A stretch of DNA of 64,000 bases from positions 806,001 to 870,000 of the forward strand of contig NZ_MLQQ01000001.1 in NCBI RefSeq assembly GCF_001865995.1. The letters run 5' to 3'. Below are positions 19,973 through 30,025 of this stretch, one piece after another; position 1 is the stretch's first letter; every line of letters starts with the position of its first letter. The translations under genes and the position numbers were made by a program. The notes under the pieces are model-generated. The model was not told where the DNA came from, ran no database searches, and was given only the letters and a program-made list of their open reading frames with translations. This DNA is from Anaerobacillus arseniciselenatis (GTDB taxonomy: Bacteria; Bacillota; Bacilli; Bacillales; Anaerobacillaceae).

Positions 19973-20030
19973 GCAATGTGTTGTACTTATATATTCGCAA
20001 TTATCCGGTTGCATCAAGGAGGTGAAAGGA

Positions 20031-20297
20031 ATGCCAAATATTAAATCAGCTATCAAACGCGTAAAGACAAGCGAAAAACGTCGCGCTCATAACGCTGCGC
20101 TTAAATCTGCTCTTCGTACTGCTATCAAAACTTTCGAAACTAAAGTAGAAAGCAAAGAAGTAGAAGGTGCAAAAGAAGCGTTCTTGGTTGCAACCAAAAA
20201 GCTTGATAAAGCTGCAACAAAAGGTTTAATTCATAAAAATGCGGCATCTCGTCAAAAATCTCGCCTAGCGAAGAAATTAAACGAGCTTTCAGCATAA
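20031..20297 (+). CDS. rpsT: 30S ribosomal protein S20
   Basis: 88 residues from the ATG at 20031 ([21 protein letters not shown]), following AAGGAGGTG. Lys/Arg-rich helical S20 with conserved [21 protein letters not shown]. It binds 16S rRNA in the 30S body. The longer open frame to 19944 overlaps its promoter and is rejected. Confidence 0.97.
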   Translation: MPNIKSAIKRVKTSEKRRAHNAALKSALRTAIKTFETKVESKEVEGAKEAFLVATKKLDKAATKGLIHKNAASRQKSRLAKKLNELSA

Positions 20298-20310
20298 TTA
20301 AAAACGTATA

Positions 20311-20377
20311 AAAAAAGGGCTACTGGTGTCAGCTACCTCAACATTGAGGTGTCTGACACCAGGCAGCCCTTTTTTTG
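20311..20377. terminator. Strong bidirectional terminator between rpsT and holA
   Basis: AAAAAAGGGC(T)...GCCCTTTTTTT with an inner GGTGTCAG/CTGACACC stem, and ACCTCAACATTGAGGT at the tip. T-runs occur on both strands. It shares the GTGTCTGACAC core with 22188-22312 and 34779-34832. Confidence 0.9.
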
Positions 20378-20407
20378 CTTTTTCCATAAATATTTTCTCC
20401 GCTTGAT

Positions 20408-21424
20408 TTATCCTAACACCTTTAAAATAAATAGTTCTAACGCTAACTGTTTGTCTACCTTCCCCGTTTTAATATTAAAATCTGCTTCAGCAAGCTCATC
20501 TATAAATAATAATAATTGCTTTTCTGAAAATAAATTACCTTTTTGGTTTGCTAATTTAACAACATAAGGATGAAGTTTTAATATCCCCGCGATTTTTTGC
20601 TGTGAATATCCTCGTTTTGATAACTCACTCACCTGATAAATAATTCTGAATTGCCTAGCTAATAACGCCAAAATTTTTATCGGCTCTTCCTTTTGCTTTA
20701 ATAAATCATAGAACACTTGCAAAGCTTCAGTCTTTCTCCGATGTACAACATGATCTACTAACGAAAATACATCTTGTTCGACCGTTTTTGATACTAATTT
20801 AACCACTGTTTCTTCATCAATAAAGCCACCAGGACCTGCAAACAGTGCCAACTTCTCTATTTCCCCGGCAATCATCATCAAACTGTTCCCTAACAAGTGC
20901 ATTAATTTTTCTTTTGCTTCATGTGCAATTTCAACGTCGTAAACCTTAACTCTAGCAGCAATCCATTTCCCAAGATCTTGCTCATTCATTGGTGTAGCTT
21001 CAAGGACTTCAGCATGTTTTTTTAAAAGTTTTACAATTTTCTTCCGCTCATCTAATTTTTCATAAGGAGCGACCACGATAAAACTCGTTTCCATAACAGG
21101 GTTTGCAATATAATTTTCAAAAGCTTTTATATCATGCTCAACTTTTGATGGATCCTTTCCAGTTAAAAATTGGGGATCTTTAACGATAACAATTCTGTTC
21201 GTTCCCATAAAAGGTAACGTAAGCGCCTCTTCAATTGCTACCGATATCGGAGTTTCCTTTAATTCAAAGCTTGAAAAGTTAAAATCATATTCTTCTTCCG
21301 TTAAAACTTGATTTAAAATATTATGTATCGTCTCCTCGATTAAAAATGATTCAGTACCGTATAATAAATAGAGAGGAGCGATATTACCACTTTTGATTTT
21401 TTTCTGTATCTGCAAAAAACTCAT
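20408..21424 (-). CDS. holA: DNA polymerase III delta subunit
   Basis: 338 residues (MSFLQIQKKIKSGNIAPLYLLYGTESFLIEE). It is an AAA+-like clamp-loader delta with the N-terminal LYLLYGTESFLIEE motif and the C-terminal helical collar (KILALLARQFRIIYQV). Delta opens the beta clamp. It has no intact Walker motif, as expected. It holds the yqeN position between rpsT and comEC. Confidence 0.94.
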   Translation of the reverse strand: MSFLQIQKKIKSGNIAPLYLLYGTESFLIEETIHNILNQVLTEEEYDFNFSSFELKETPISVAIEEALTLPFMGTNRIVIVKDPQFLTGKDPSKVEHDIKAFENYIANPVMETSFIVVAPYEKLDERKKIVKLLKKHAEVLEATPMNEQDLGKWIAARVKVYDVEIAHEAKEKLMHLLGNSLMMIAGEIEKLALFAGPGGFIDEETVVKLVSKTVEQDVFSLVDHVVHRRKTEALQVFYDLLKQKEEPIKILALLARQFRIIYQVSELSKRGYSQQKIAGILKLHPYVVKLANQKGNLFSEKQLLLFIDELAEADFNIKTGKVDKQLALELFILKVLG

Positions 21425-21439
21425 TTATTTATAATTCCT

Positions 21440-21665
21440 TTCTTACAAAGTTAGTTTGTTGGTTAGTTGTTTGTTGGTTTGGTGAAAGTTGAAAAGAAAT
21501 CGCCTTTTTTCATCTTGGATGATTACGGAATATCGTTATCATGGTTTGGTATGGAAAAAAGGAGGGCAATTTTCTGAACGAGCCTCTAAAAGTCGCTAGA
21601 GTTTTACAGCGAAGAGAAGAAGATTGCCCTCCTTTTACATCCTAGATGGCAACGGTTAAAGAGCC
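21440..21665. repeat. Dispersed hairpin repeat between holA and yqzM (inverse orientation)
   Basis: TTGTTGGTTTGGTGAAAGTTG, CGCCTTTTTTCAT, GGAGGGCAATTTTCTGAACGAGCCTCTAAAAG and GCGAAGAGAAGAAGATTGCCCTCC are reverse-complement versions of modules seen at 29046-29276 and 53285-53506. GGAGGGCAATTTTCT and AGAAGATTGCCCTCC can form a long hairpin. The rest of the gap to 22045 is AT-rich with no supported gene. Confidence 0.75.
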
Positions 21666-22045
21666 ATCTATACATTAGCATTATTTTTATTTTTACATAT
21701 AAATAACGATTGTACAATTGAAAAAGGGGAATTAACTCGAGTTGTTAATCCCCCATTTATGATAAACGTCAACAAGAAGGGCCTAGGACATCCTCTTGGT
21801 GACGATAATCACTGTTTTCTTTTTTTCCTGTTGTATTAGTTATAATATCCTATGCAGAACAAATGTATATGTGTCAACTCTTTACAGCAATGACAAGTTT
21901 CGTTTTGAATAAAATTTTTATTACACTTTTTATAAGGAATCAACAAAACATCGAGATTTTAACATTTCCATTTAGTAAATGTTAGAAATGTAGATTTTTT
22001 ATTTTTTTTAGCTTATACTAAAAACTGTATTAGGAGGGATGCCAA

Positions 22046-22177
22046 ATGAATCAATTTGAAAATGAAGTTCAAAGCAAGCGTAACGATGCTGTCGATTCTG
22101 CTGTCGGTTTCGTTGTCTCATTCGGCTTTTTTGCTACAATTTTTGCTGTAGCAATTTTAATTGACTTGTTTGTGTAA
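22046..22177 (+). CDS. yqzM: YqzM family small membrane protein
   Basis: 43 residues (MNQFENEVQSKRNDAVDSAVG, then one TM helix of about 22 residues). An AGGAGG site sits before the ATG. Sequence and position between holA and comEC match the conserved YqzM peptide of Bacillus. The function is unknown. Confidence 0.85.
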   Translation: MNQFENEVQSKRNDAVDSAVGFVVSFGFFATIFAVAILIDLFV

Positions 22178-22187
22178 AGTTTTTTAG

Positions 22188-22312
22188 AGAGAGGGGCTGT
22201 CCCAGAAGGTCGACACCATGCTTACTAAATATAGACGAATAAATTTATTATCCGTCTATATTTGCTACCTAACGGTGTCTGACACTTTGTTTTGGGACAG
22301 TCCTCTCGTTAA
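22188..22312. repeat. 120-bp cruciform-forming inverted repeat, terminator of yqzM/comEC
   Basis: Nested arms: GAGAGGGGCTGTCCC with GGGACAGTCCTCTC, GTCGACACC with GGTGTCTGAC, and AAATATAGACG with CGTCTATATTT. All are centred on one AT-rich loop. It lies between convergent yqzM and comEC and contains the comEC stop codon. Confidence 0.88.
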
Positions 22313-24611
22313 TTAACGTTTCAAAGTGACCAACATCATTTTTAAACCGATACCGGATCGCCCCGTGGTGATCGGTTCGAAAGATTTTTATATCATTTGC
22401 TTCTAGACGGCCAATCACGTCTGGATGTGGGTGCCCGTAATAATTTGTTCGTCCAACAGGAATAAGAGCAAAGCTCGGATCCACAAATTCTAGAAAAGGC
22501 TCTGTTGTTGAAGTATTGCTACCGTGATGTCCAACTTTTAAAACATCGACTTCAATAGCATTAAAATTATTTAAAAAGCGCCTTTCTCCAGGGGCCTCTA
22601 AGTCACCTGTAAATAACCAATATAAACCACCAATTTTCGTATAAACAACTATTGAGCGATCATTTAAGGTTTGCTCACCACCAACAGGTGCCAATACTTG
22701 AAAGTTAAAATCTCCTCTTTTCCAATAATAACCTTTTTGTACAAACTCTATTTCTGTCCCTTCATTATAAAAATCCCTTAAAAGCTGTTGTTCAAAAACC
22801 CCTTCAACAGGCCCGATTCCATAAAGGATTTTTTCTACTGGGATTTCACCAATTAAAGCTTCGGCACCGCCTATATGATCAAAATGACCGTGGGTTAAAA
22901 TTAATTTATCTATTTTGCGAACCCCTTTTGCTTTTAAATAAGGTAAAAGTACATCATTACCAACATCAAAAGTTTTTGTCCTCGTTGACCAATCATTAAG
23001 ACGAAAGTCTACAAGACCTCCAGTATCAATTAAGTAAACTGCCTCCCTTCTAGGTAGCTCAATATATATACTATCTCCTTGTCCTACGTCTATCATTGTT
23101 ATTACACCTTCATTGGTTATATAGTGAATATGCCAATGAAACAAAGCGACAACTAGAAATATACTGCTACTTTTTATTAATTGGCCGATTGAAGGTGATT
23201 TCTCCCACACATATAAGTTCAATCCAATCGCTAAATAATAAAAAACGACAATAATTAAAGGTGGTTTACCAAACGTTAACGTTGAAAATGGAAAAGTCAT
23301 TACATAAGCTAACCCTCGGTGTGCATTAACAATGACAAAGTCAAAAATAATTAACAATGACTCACTAAATAGCGGAAAAATGAAATGACTAATAAAGACG
23401 ACAAAAGATAACGGCAAAGCAAAAAAGGTGACGAAAGGAATATAAATTAAATTTAACGGTATGCTCCAAAGTGATATTTCATAAAAATTATAAACAATGA
23501 TCGGAAATGACACGAATTGCGCCACCAATGTAACAACTAAAAGTTGAATCACCCAGCTTGAATACCGATTCAATAATGTGTTTGCAGAAATAATTAACGA
23601 GTAAGAAACGAGGAATGAAAGTTGAAATCCTAAGTGGAAAATGTAAGATGGATTAAAAACTAATAATAATAAACAAACATAACTAATTCCGTCTAATGGA
23701 TTTAATTTCAAATGAGCCCTTAACGAAAGCAAAACGACCATCGACATTGCCGTAGCTCTTAAAACAGAAGGAGCACCACCTGCTAAAACAGCATATATAG
23801 GTAACATAATTAATAAAAGATCTATGGCCCTCTCCTTCGTGACCCCAAGCCTAATGAATAAAAAATACAAACTAGCACTTACTAAACCGACATGCAGTCC
23901 AGAAACTGCTAATAAATGAATGATACCTAGTGATTGATAAGACTCGAGTATTTCATGGCCAATCTCCCCTCGATCACCAAAAACTAGAGCGATAACGACT
24001 CCTCTACTTCCTTCTGGAAAATTCTCCATGATGTAATTTATTCCATTTTGTCGATAATTTTGGAGTAAAGAGTATGGGGTAACACTGCCTTGTCGGCAGT
24101 CTTCTAACGAAAAGGAATCAGGGGTAAATTGGTAGTAAATTTTCCTAACTGTTTTTAAATATTCTTTATAGTTAAAACTATAAAAGTTTCGAGGTTCAGG
24201 TGGTAATTTATATTCACCTTGAATTTGACAAACCATACCGTAACGTAAATTTTTGAGGTCATTATTTTCATTAGAATCACGAGCAAAATAATTAACTTGA
24301 TAGGTTTGCCTGTCATTCGACTTTAATTCAAAAGAGGTTTTATTACCATCATGATCGGGAATAGAAGTGATTTTTCCTGCCAAAATGTTCGTATTAGGCT
24401 TAGGTGGGGTATCTTTAAAATAAAGTGGATTTACATAGAACAATACGATGAGTATTAACGCCGATATTAATAACTTATAATCCGATTTGTATTTGTAAAA
24501 AAAATATATGAGGGCTAACAAAAAAAAGAATGAAATCGAATGAAAGCCCTCAACTCGCAGCAAAATACTTGAAATAGCAGCAACTACTAAAACATAAACT
24601 TTACCAGACAC
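22269..24611 (-). CDS. comEC: DNA internalisation channel ComEC/Rec2
   Basis: 780 residues from a GTG at 24611, five bases after GGAGG. N-terminal TM helices and an OB-like domain come first. The competence-domain TM core (GDRGEIGHEIL, HLLAVSGLHVGLVSA) follows. A C-terminal metallo-beta-lactamase-like domain carries THGHFDHIGG and HHGSNTSTTE. It is predicted to transport single-stranded DNA into the cytosol. The last residues (about LINERTVPKQSVRHR) are encoded by an inverted repeat element, so the C-terminus may have been rewritten by that insertion. Confidence 0.95.
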   Translation of the reverse strand: MSGKVYVLVVAAISSILLRVEGFHSISFFFLLALIYFFYKYKSDYKLLISALILIVLFYVNPLYFKDTPPKPNTNILAGKITSIPDHDGNKTSFELKSNDRQTYQVNYFARDSNENNDLKNLRYGMVCQIQGEYKLPPEPRNFYSFNYKEYLKTVRKIYYQFTPDSFSLEDCRQGSVTPYSLLQNYRQNGINYIMENFPEGSRGVVIALVFGDRGEIGHEILESYQSLGIIHLLAVSGLHVGLVSASLYFLFIRLGVTKERAIDLLLIMLPIYAVLAGGAPSVLRATAMSMVVLLSLRAHLKLNPLDGISYVCLLLLVFNPSYIFHLGFQLSFLVSYSLIISANTLLNRYSSWVIQLLVVTLVAQFVSFPIIVYNFYEISLWSIPLNLIYIPFVTFFALPLSFVVFISHFIFPLFSESLLIIFDFVIVNAHRGLAYVMTFPFSTLTFGKPPLIIVVFYYLAIGLNLYVWEKSPSIGQLIKSSSIFLVVALFHWHIHYITNEGVITMIDVGQGDSIYIELPRREAVYLIDTGGLVDFRLNDWSTRTKTFDVGNDVLLPYLKAKGVRKIDKLILTHGHFDHIGGAEALIGEIPVEKILYGIGPVEGVFEQQLLRDFYNEGTEIEFVQKGYYWKRGDFNFQVLAPVGGEQTLNDRSIVVYTKIGGLYWLFTGDLEAPGERRFLNNFNAIEVDVLKVGHHGSNTSTTEPFLEFVDPSFALIPVGRTNYYGHPHPDVIGRLEANDIKIFRTDHHGAIRYRFKNDVGHFETLINERTVPKQSVRHR

Positions 24612-24621
24612 ATTAACCTCC

Positions 24622-25191
24622 TTAACTTGTCGATGTGTATAGTTTGTTTGCTTGTTCTGTTAGTTTTTTTATTTCCTCACCATCAACACCGGCTTGTTCA
24701 AGCTTTGAAAGTAAAGATGCTGTAAAAGATAACTTATCTGATGATTTTGTATCTAAAACCATTTCTTCAAGTTCAACATATTCAACATGAACCCCTGCTT
24801 CTTCAAACAATTGCATAGCATAAGGGTGATTTTTGTAATCTTTTGCATAATAGACTTTTTTTATCCCACTTTGAATAATTGACTTTGCACAATTTAAACA
24901 AGGGAAGTGTGTAACATATATTTCAGCTCCTGCAGTAGGTACACCAAATTTGGCACATTGCAGAAGGGCATTTACCTCAGCATGGATCGTTCGAATACAA
25001 TGATTGTCTTCCACGTAGCAACCATCATCAATACAATGTTCACCACCAGATATAGAACCATTATAACCACCTGCAATGATCCGTTTATCACGTACAATTG
25101 TAGCTCCGACCATAAGGCGTGTACATGTACTTCTTAATGCTAATAAATGACTTTGTGCCATAAAATATTGATCCCAAGATATTCGTGTCAT
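24622..25191 (-). CDS. comEB: ComEB / deoxycytidylate deaminase
   Basis: 189 residues. Zinc-deaminase motifs are HAEVNALLQC (catalytic Glu) and PCLNCAKS (PCxxC). Family members deaminate dCMP to dUMP; the gene is not essential for transformation in B. subtilis. It starts at an ATG after GGAGGCTGAAT and ends 10 bp before comEC, so it is co-transcribed. metY is inserted between it and comEA. Confidence 0.95.
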   Translation of the reverse strand: MTRISWDQYFMAQSHLLALRSTCTRLMVGATIVRDKRIIAGGYNGSISGGEHCIDDGCYVEDNHCIRTIHAEVNALLQCAKFGVPTAGAEIYVTHFPCLNCAKSIIQSGIKKVYYAKDYKNHPYAMQLFEEAGVHVEYVELEEMVLDTKSSDKLSFTASLLSKLEQAGVDGEEIKKLTEQANKLYTSTS

Positions 25192-25291
25192 ATTCAGCCT
25201 CCAACGACAAAATTTATTTTCTTAAGTGTAGACAAAATATGACACATTTTCAATCTGTTTATTAATCATTTTTGTGAAAAGTTCACAACCA

Positions 25292-25353
25292 AACTCAAAA
25301 CTCAAAACTCAAAACTCAAAACTCAAAACTCAAAATTCAAAATTCAAAATTCA
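25292..25353. repeat. Heptanucleotide tandem repeat (CTCAAAA)n
   Basis: About six CTCAAAA units pass into TTCAAAA units, period 7. It lies just downstream of metY. The unit is the reverse complement of the TTTTGAG heptads in the palindromic copies. Confidence 0.9.
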
Positions 25354-25354
25354 A

Positions 25355-26641
<1,287 letters not shown>

Positions 26642-26653
26642 CTAAAAATCCCC

Positions 26654-26752
26654 CTTGTAAGTTTTGAATGTTGAGTTTTGAGTTTTGAGTTAAATGGGGC
26701 TGTGCTCCTTAGCTCCAAACTCATCACTAAAAATTCTTCATTCTAAATTCAA
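26654..26752. repeat. Heptad-based repeat, degenerate copy upstream of metY
   Basis: AATGTTGAGTTTTGAGTTTTGAG on one side and CAAACTCATCACTAAAAATTC on the other form an imperfect palindrome without the CTTCGAAGC centre. It lies in the 5' leader of metY, between riboswitch terminator and start codon. Confidence 0.6.
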
Positions 26753-26758
26753 TTAAAA

Positions 26759-26793
26759 ATAAAAAACTCCCCCCATAGTATGAGAGAAGAGTT
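26759..26793 (-). terminator. Expression-platform terminator of the SAM riboswitch
   Basis: Minus-strand RNA AACUCUUCUC pairs fully with GGGGGGAGUU (three G-U pairs), followed by UUUUUAUUUUU. The 5' arm can instead pair with the GAGAGAGAAAAG segment just upstream, giving an antiterminator. Confidence 0.85.
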
Positions 26794-26810
26794 AATGAAC
26801 GATTCTTTTC

Positions 26811-26924
26811 TCTCTCATTTTTCAGAACAAAAATTGTTCTGCTGGATTTAGCACCTTGTGTATTTCACACTGGTTGCCGGGTGTCATAGGGCCAGTCCCT
26901 CGACCACTCTCAATAAGAGTTGTT
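26811..26924 (-). ncRNA. SAM-I riboswitch (S-box) aptamer upstream of metY
   Basis: Minus-strand sequence has the conserved S-box blocks in order: CTTATTGAGAGTGG, GAGGGACTGGCCC, TGACACCCGGCAACC, AAGGTGCTAAATCC, then a CAGAAC/GTTCTG P4 hairpin. P1 can form from CTCTTAT and ATGAGAG. It binds S-adenosylmethionine and terminates transcription when methionine is plentiful. Confidence 0.96.
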
Positions 26925-26947
26925 TTTAATTTTTTTCACTTTAGGTG

Positions 26948-26977
26948 ATTATACTGTTTCCTCATTGGAATTGTCAA
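26948..26977 (-). promoter_or_regulatory. Sigma-A promoter of metY / SAM riboswitch
   Basis: TTGACA (26972-26977), 18-bp spacer, TATAAT (26948-26953), directly upstream of the S-box. Confidence 0.85.
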
Positions 26978-27008
26978 TAATTTTCTAAAAGTTTCAATTA
27001 TTTAGTTT

Positions 27009-27122
27009 AATGAATTTTATAATTCAATATTATCGCCACTAGTATCTATATGTAGTTGCGTTAAATCGTTCGCAACTATATAGTTTGATATCCCTCAATT
27101 TAGGTAATTATGAAATTCACTC
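27009..27122. repeat. Palindromic MITE-like element, copy 1
   Basis: Ends AATGAATTTTATAATTC and GTAATTATGAAATTCACT are inverted repeats. The interior CTATATGTAGTTGCG...CGCAACTATATAG folds back too. It is about 114 bp and abuts the comEA stop codon. Related copies are at 35054-35166 and 54806-54922. Confidence 0.85.
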
Positions 27123-27744
27123 AGTCAGCCACTATAAACTCTCTCATATTATCTAGTGTTTTTTCACCAATTCCAGAAACACGAACTAAATCATCTATTG
27201 ATTGAAATCGACCTTGTTCTTCCCGATTGGCAACGATAGCTCCAGCTCGCGCCGGACCAATTCCTGGAATGGTTTGTAGTTCTTCAACAGTTGCATGATT
27301 AATATTAATTTTTCCATCTTCAGTGTTATTAGAAAATGTAGTTGCGATAAACTCCTCTATCAATTGATCGTCCTCATCACTATAAAAGGGAACATAAATA
27401 ACCATTTCATCCTCCAATAAAGCAGCTAAATTAATCAAGTCTATGTTTGCCTCTTTATGAAAACCTTCAGCTTTTTCAATCACATTCACGATTCGGTCAC
27501 CACTCTTCATTTTATAGACCCCAGGTTGATTTACAGCGCCTTTTACATCTACAACAATTTCTTCTTTTTGAAGTTCAATTTCTTCATCATGTTCGACCAT
27601 CGGTTGTTGCACTTCTAAAAATTGTTGAAAATCATCTTCAACAACACTACTATTGTCAAAATTTCTAATAAAGCTTACACTAAACAACAGGATAATAGCA
27701 CAAACTACACTAATGAATACGCTATTACGTTTTAATTTTTCCAT
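27121..27744 (-). CDS. comEA: Competence protein ComEA (DNA receptor)
   Basis: 207 residues. An N-terminal TM anchor (about residues 8-26) is followed by an acidic linker, an SLBB domain (VDVKGAVNQPGVYKMKSGDRI) and a C-terminal double helix-hairpin-helix (ININHATVEELQTIPGIGPARA, DLVRVSGIGEKTL). It binds double-stranded DNA outside the membrane and passes it to ComEC. A run of nine G (minus strand) lies near its ribosome site. Its stop codon overlaps the end of a palindromic element. Confidence 0.94.
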   Translation of the reverse strand: MEKLKRNSVFISVVCAIILLFSVSFIRNFDNSSVVEDDFQQFLEVQQPMVEHDEEIELQKEEIVVDVKGAVNQPGVYKMKSGDRIVNVIEKAEGFHKEANIDLINLAALLEDEMVIYVPFYSDEDDQLIEEFIATTFSNNTEDGKININHATVEELQTIPGIGPARAGAIVANREEQGRFQSIDDLVRVSGIGEKTLDNMREFIVAD

Positions 27745-27791
27745 ATAAAGCCCCCCCCAAAAAAAGATTTTAAAAAGGAGATAAGAGAACC

Positions 27792-28046
27792 ATGAGCGTA
27801 CATATGCAAATCAAAGAACAAATGAATAACTTTATCGCTGCGGAAAAGGAGTATAAGCAACTAGATATGCGTCGCGAACAAAAAATTGAAGAAGTTATCA
27901 ATGCGGCAAAACTGAACAAAGACTTTTCTTTAGAAGAGATTAATTTCATTACAGAACAATTAAATAACCTTTGTAAGTCTTATAATTTTCCAATAAGAAA
28001 AAAAGTAACGAAAGAAATGGTGTTTGAGTTTATTCATCGAAAATAA
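27792..28046 (+). CDS. Small conserved protein, possibly DUF2533 family
   Basis: 84 residues, soluble and helical, rich in Glu/Lys, with no signal or TM segment. The MSVHMQIKEQM start, the REQKIEEVI helix and the VTKEMVFEF end resemble the DUF2533 family as I remember it; this was not checked. The start is clear: AAAAGGAG precedes the ATG. It lies between divergent comEA and co-oriented comER. The function is unknown. Confidence 0.7.
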   Translation: MSVHMQIKEQMNNFIAAEKEYKQLDMRREQKIEEVINAAKLNKDFSLEEINFITEQLNNLCKSYNFPIRKKVTKEMVFEFIHRK

Positions 28047-28144
28047 TATTGAGGAAATGATTTTCTTCCACGGATTAAGTCATAAACACCTTTAATACCT
28101 CATAGACTTAAGGGTAAGAAAGCTTGAGAAGGAGGGGGGAACAC

Positions 28145-28963
28145 ATGAAAATCGGTATAATTGGAACTGGTAGCATGGGGAATATTTTAATTGAATCGTT
28201 CATAGAATCACAGGCAGTCACCCCATCTCAACTTATAGTCACTAATCGAACGATTGAGAAAGCTTATGCTTTAAAGGGGAAATTCCCTGAACTACAAGTT
28301 GCAGAAACGCCTAAGAACGTCGCTAATTTAGCCGACATTATATTTATATGTGTAAAACCTTTACAATTTCACCCACTATTAACACAATTAGCACCTTTTT
28401 TAAATGCTGATAAAATTGTGGTTTCAATCACAAGCCCAATTACAGTTGAACAGTTACAGACGGTCGTTCCATGTAAGGTCGCTCGTGTCATTCCAAGTAT
28501 TACAAATCGTGCTCTAACAGGTACATCACTCGTTAGCTATGGTTCGACATGTTCTTCAAGTGATATTGAGATTTTAAATAGCTTAATTAGTCACATCTCT
28601 ACCCCTGTAGAAATTGACGAAAATATCACTCGCGTTTCTTCTGATATTGTCAGTTGTGGCCCAGCTTTTTTCAGCTTCCTAATGCAAGAATTTATTGAGG
28701 CTGCAGCGCGCCAAACTGATATAAACGAAGAGAAAGCTACTCAATTAGCAAGCGAAATGCTCATTGGCTATGGACGATTAATCGAAAAAGGGATTTTCAC
28801 GCTACCATCGTTACAAGAAAGAGTGTCAGTACCAGGAGGTGTAACTGGCGAAGGTATAAAAGTGTTAAAAGAAGAAGTCGGCGAAATGTTTGATCTTCTA
28901 TTTCAGCAAACTCACGCTAAGTACTATGAGGATATTAGAAAAATAAAAGAGCAATTTGATTAA
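28145..28963 (+). CDS. comER: ComER, pyrroline-5-carboxylate reductase family protein
   Basis: 272 residues from the ATG at 28145, after GGAGGGGGG. N-terminal Rossmann motif GIIGTGSMG; VKPLQFHPLL and the C-terminal dimerisation helices with VPGGVTGEGIKVLKEE are typical of ProC-like proteins. ComER sits divergent from comEA in B. subtilis. It is reported to influence sporulation and biofilm entry in some Bacillus; its enzymatic role is unclear. Confidence 0.9.
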   Translation: MKIGIIGTGSMGNILIESFIESQAVTPSQLIVTNRTIEKAYALKGKFPELQVAETPKNVANLADIIFICVKPLQFHPLLTQLAPFLNADKIVVSITSPITVEQLQTVVPCKVARVIPSITNRALTGTSLVSYGSTCSSSDIEILNSLISHISTPVEIDENITRVSSDIVSCGPAFFSFLMQEFIEAAARQTDINEEKATQLASEMLIGYGRLIEKGIFTLPSLQERVSVPGGVTGEGIKVLKEEVGEMFDLLFQQTHAKYYEDIRKIKEQFD

Positions 28964-29000
28964 AAATTCACTTTTATTATAAAAAATATTCAATGATTTG

Positions 29001-29044
29001 AAAAGAGGCTGTTTTCATTTTTATTGAACAACAGCCTCTTTTTT
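29001..29044 (+). terminator. Terminator after comER
   Basis: AAAAGAGGCTGTT and AACAGCCTCTTTTTT pair over a 13-base stem across a short AT loop, with T-run at the plus 3' side and A-run at the other side, so it is possibly bidirectional. Confidence 0.88.
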
Positions 29045-29045
29045 A

Positions 29046-29276
29046 CGTACAAAACCGACATGACGATTTATCCACCACATAAGATGGAAATGGCGTATAA
29101 TTTCCTTCTCTTCGCTTTGACCTTCTAACGAATCTTAGAGGCTCGTTCACGAAATCATCCGCCTTTTTTTCATACAAAACTCTCATGGGGGCTTGCCTGC
29201 CACCACCATCTAACGTGAAAATTCGAGCGGAGGTGGTCGAACCAACTAGCCACTAACCAACAAACCAACTATCCAA
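29046..29276. repeat. Dispersed hairpin repeat between comER and yqeM
   Basis: Modules seen: TACAAAACCGACATGACG, AATTTCCTTCTCTTCGCTTTGACC, TTAGAGGCTCGTTCACGAAATCATCCGCC, TTTTTTCATACAAAAC, and a final CCACTAACCAACAAACCAACT tract. It lacks the GCGACGAG core but shares the flanking modules. Confidence 0.8.
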
Positions 29277-30023
29277 CTAATTTAATTTTTTTGCCACAAA
29301 AAACCAGCGTTCGTCATTTTCATTAAATGTGTCGGTTGAAAAGTCGCTCGTAATAGAAATGATTTCAAAGCCACTTTCTTCTAGAGCATTTTTATAAAAG
29401 GTAAGTGAATATGTTCGTTGTTTATGTAATTCATCGAATCGTTCATACACCCCTTCATCAGTTTGAACGAAAAAAGACAAGTCATGCTCAACACTGTTAC
29501 TTTCTTCTCCTTGAAAACATTCCCAAATATATGAAATCTCTTCACCGTTATAAGCGTACGTACTACCATTAAAAATTTTATTGATTTTGTATGGAGTGTG
29601 TACATCGAAAATAAACATACCACTTTTATCAAGATGTTCAAAAATCCCCTGAAAAGTGGACGCAACTTCAGCTTCATCGGCTAAATAGTTAATCGTATCA
29701 CATAAAGATATAACGACATTATACAAACCAAGACTTTCTAAATGGCGCATATCTTGCTGGAAAAAACGAACTTTTGCATCTTCCCTTTCACTCTTTTGTT
29801 GAGCCACCAATAACATTTCTTCCGATAAATCAACTGCTGTTACTGAAATACCTTGCTTATTTAAAGGAATCGCAATGTTACCAGTGCCACATCCAACATC
29901 TAACAACTTCTTACAATCGACGTTATTCATTTCAATCATTTTTAATACGAAAGACACCCACTCTTCGTAAGGGGCGTCTATCATTAATTGGTCGTACAAA
30001 TAGGCAAACTTTTCGTAACTCAT
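29277..30023 (-). CDS. yqeM: YqeM-like SAM-dependent methyltransferase
   Basis: 248 residues. Class I methyltransferase: LLDVGCGTGNIAIPL (motif I), VTAVDLSEEML (motif II) and YNVVISLCDTINYL. The start MSYEKFAYLYDQLM is typical of YqeM. The substrate is unknown. It is last of the yqeH-aroE-yhbY-nadD-yqeK-rsfS-cvfB-yqeM series, three bases from cvfB. Confidence 0.88.
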   Translation of the reverse strand: MSYEKFAYLYDQLMIDAPYEEWVSFVLKMIEMNNVDCKKLLDVGCGTGNIAIPLNKQGISVTAVDLSEEMLLVAQQKSEREDAKVRFFQQDMRHLESLGLYNVVISLCDTINYLADEAEVASTFQGIFEHLDKSGMFIFDVHTPYKINKIFNGSTYAYNGEEISYIWECFQGEESNSVEHDLSFFVQTDEGVYERFDELHKQRTYSLTFYKNALEESGFEIISITSDFSTDTFNENDERWFFVAKKLN

Positions 30024-30025
30024 AA

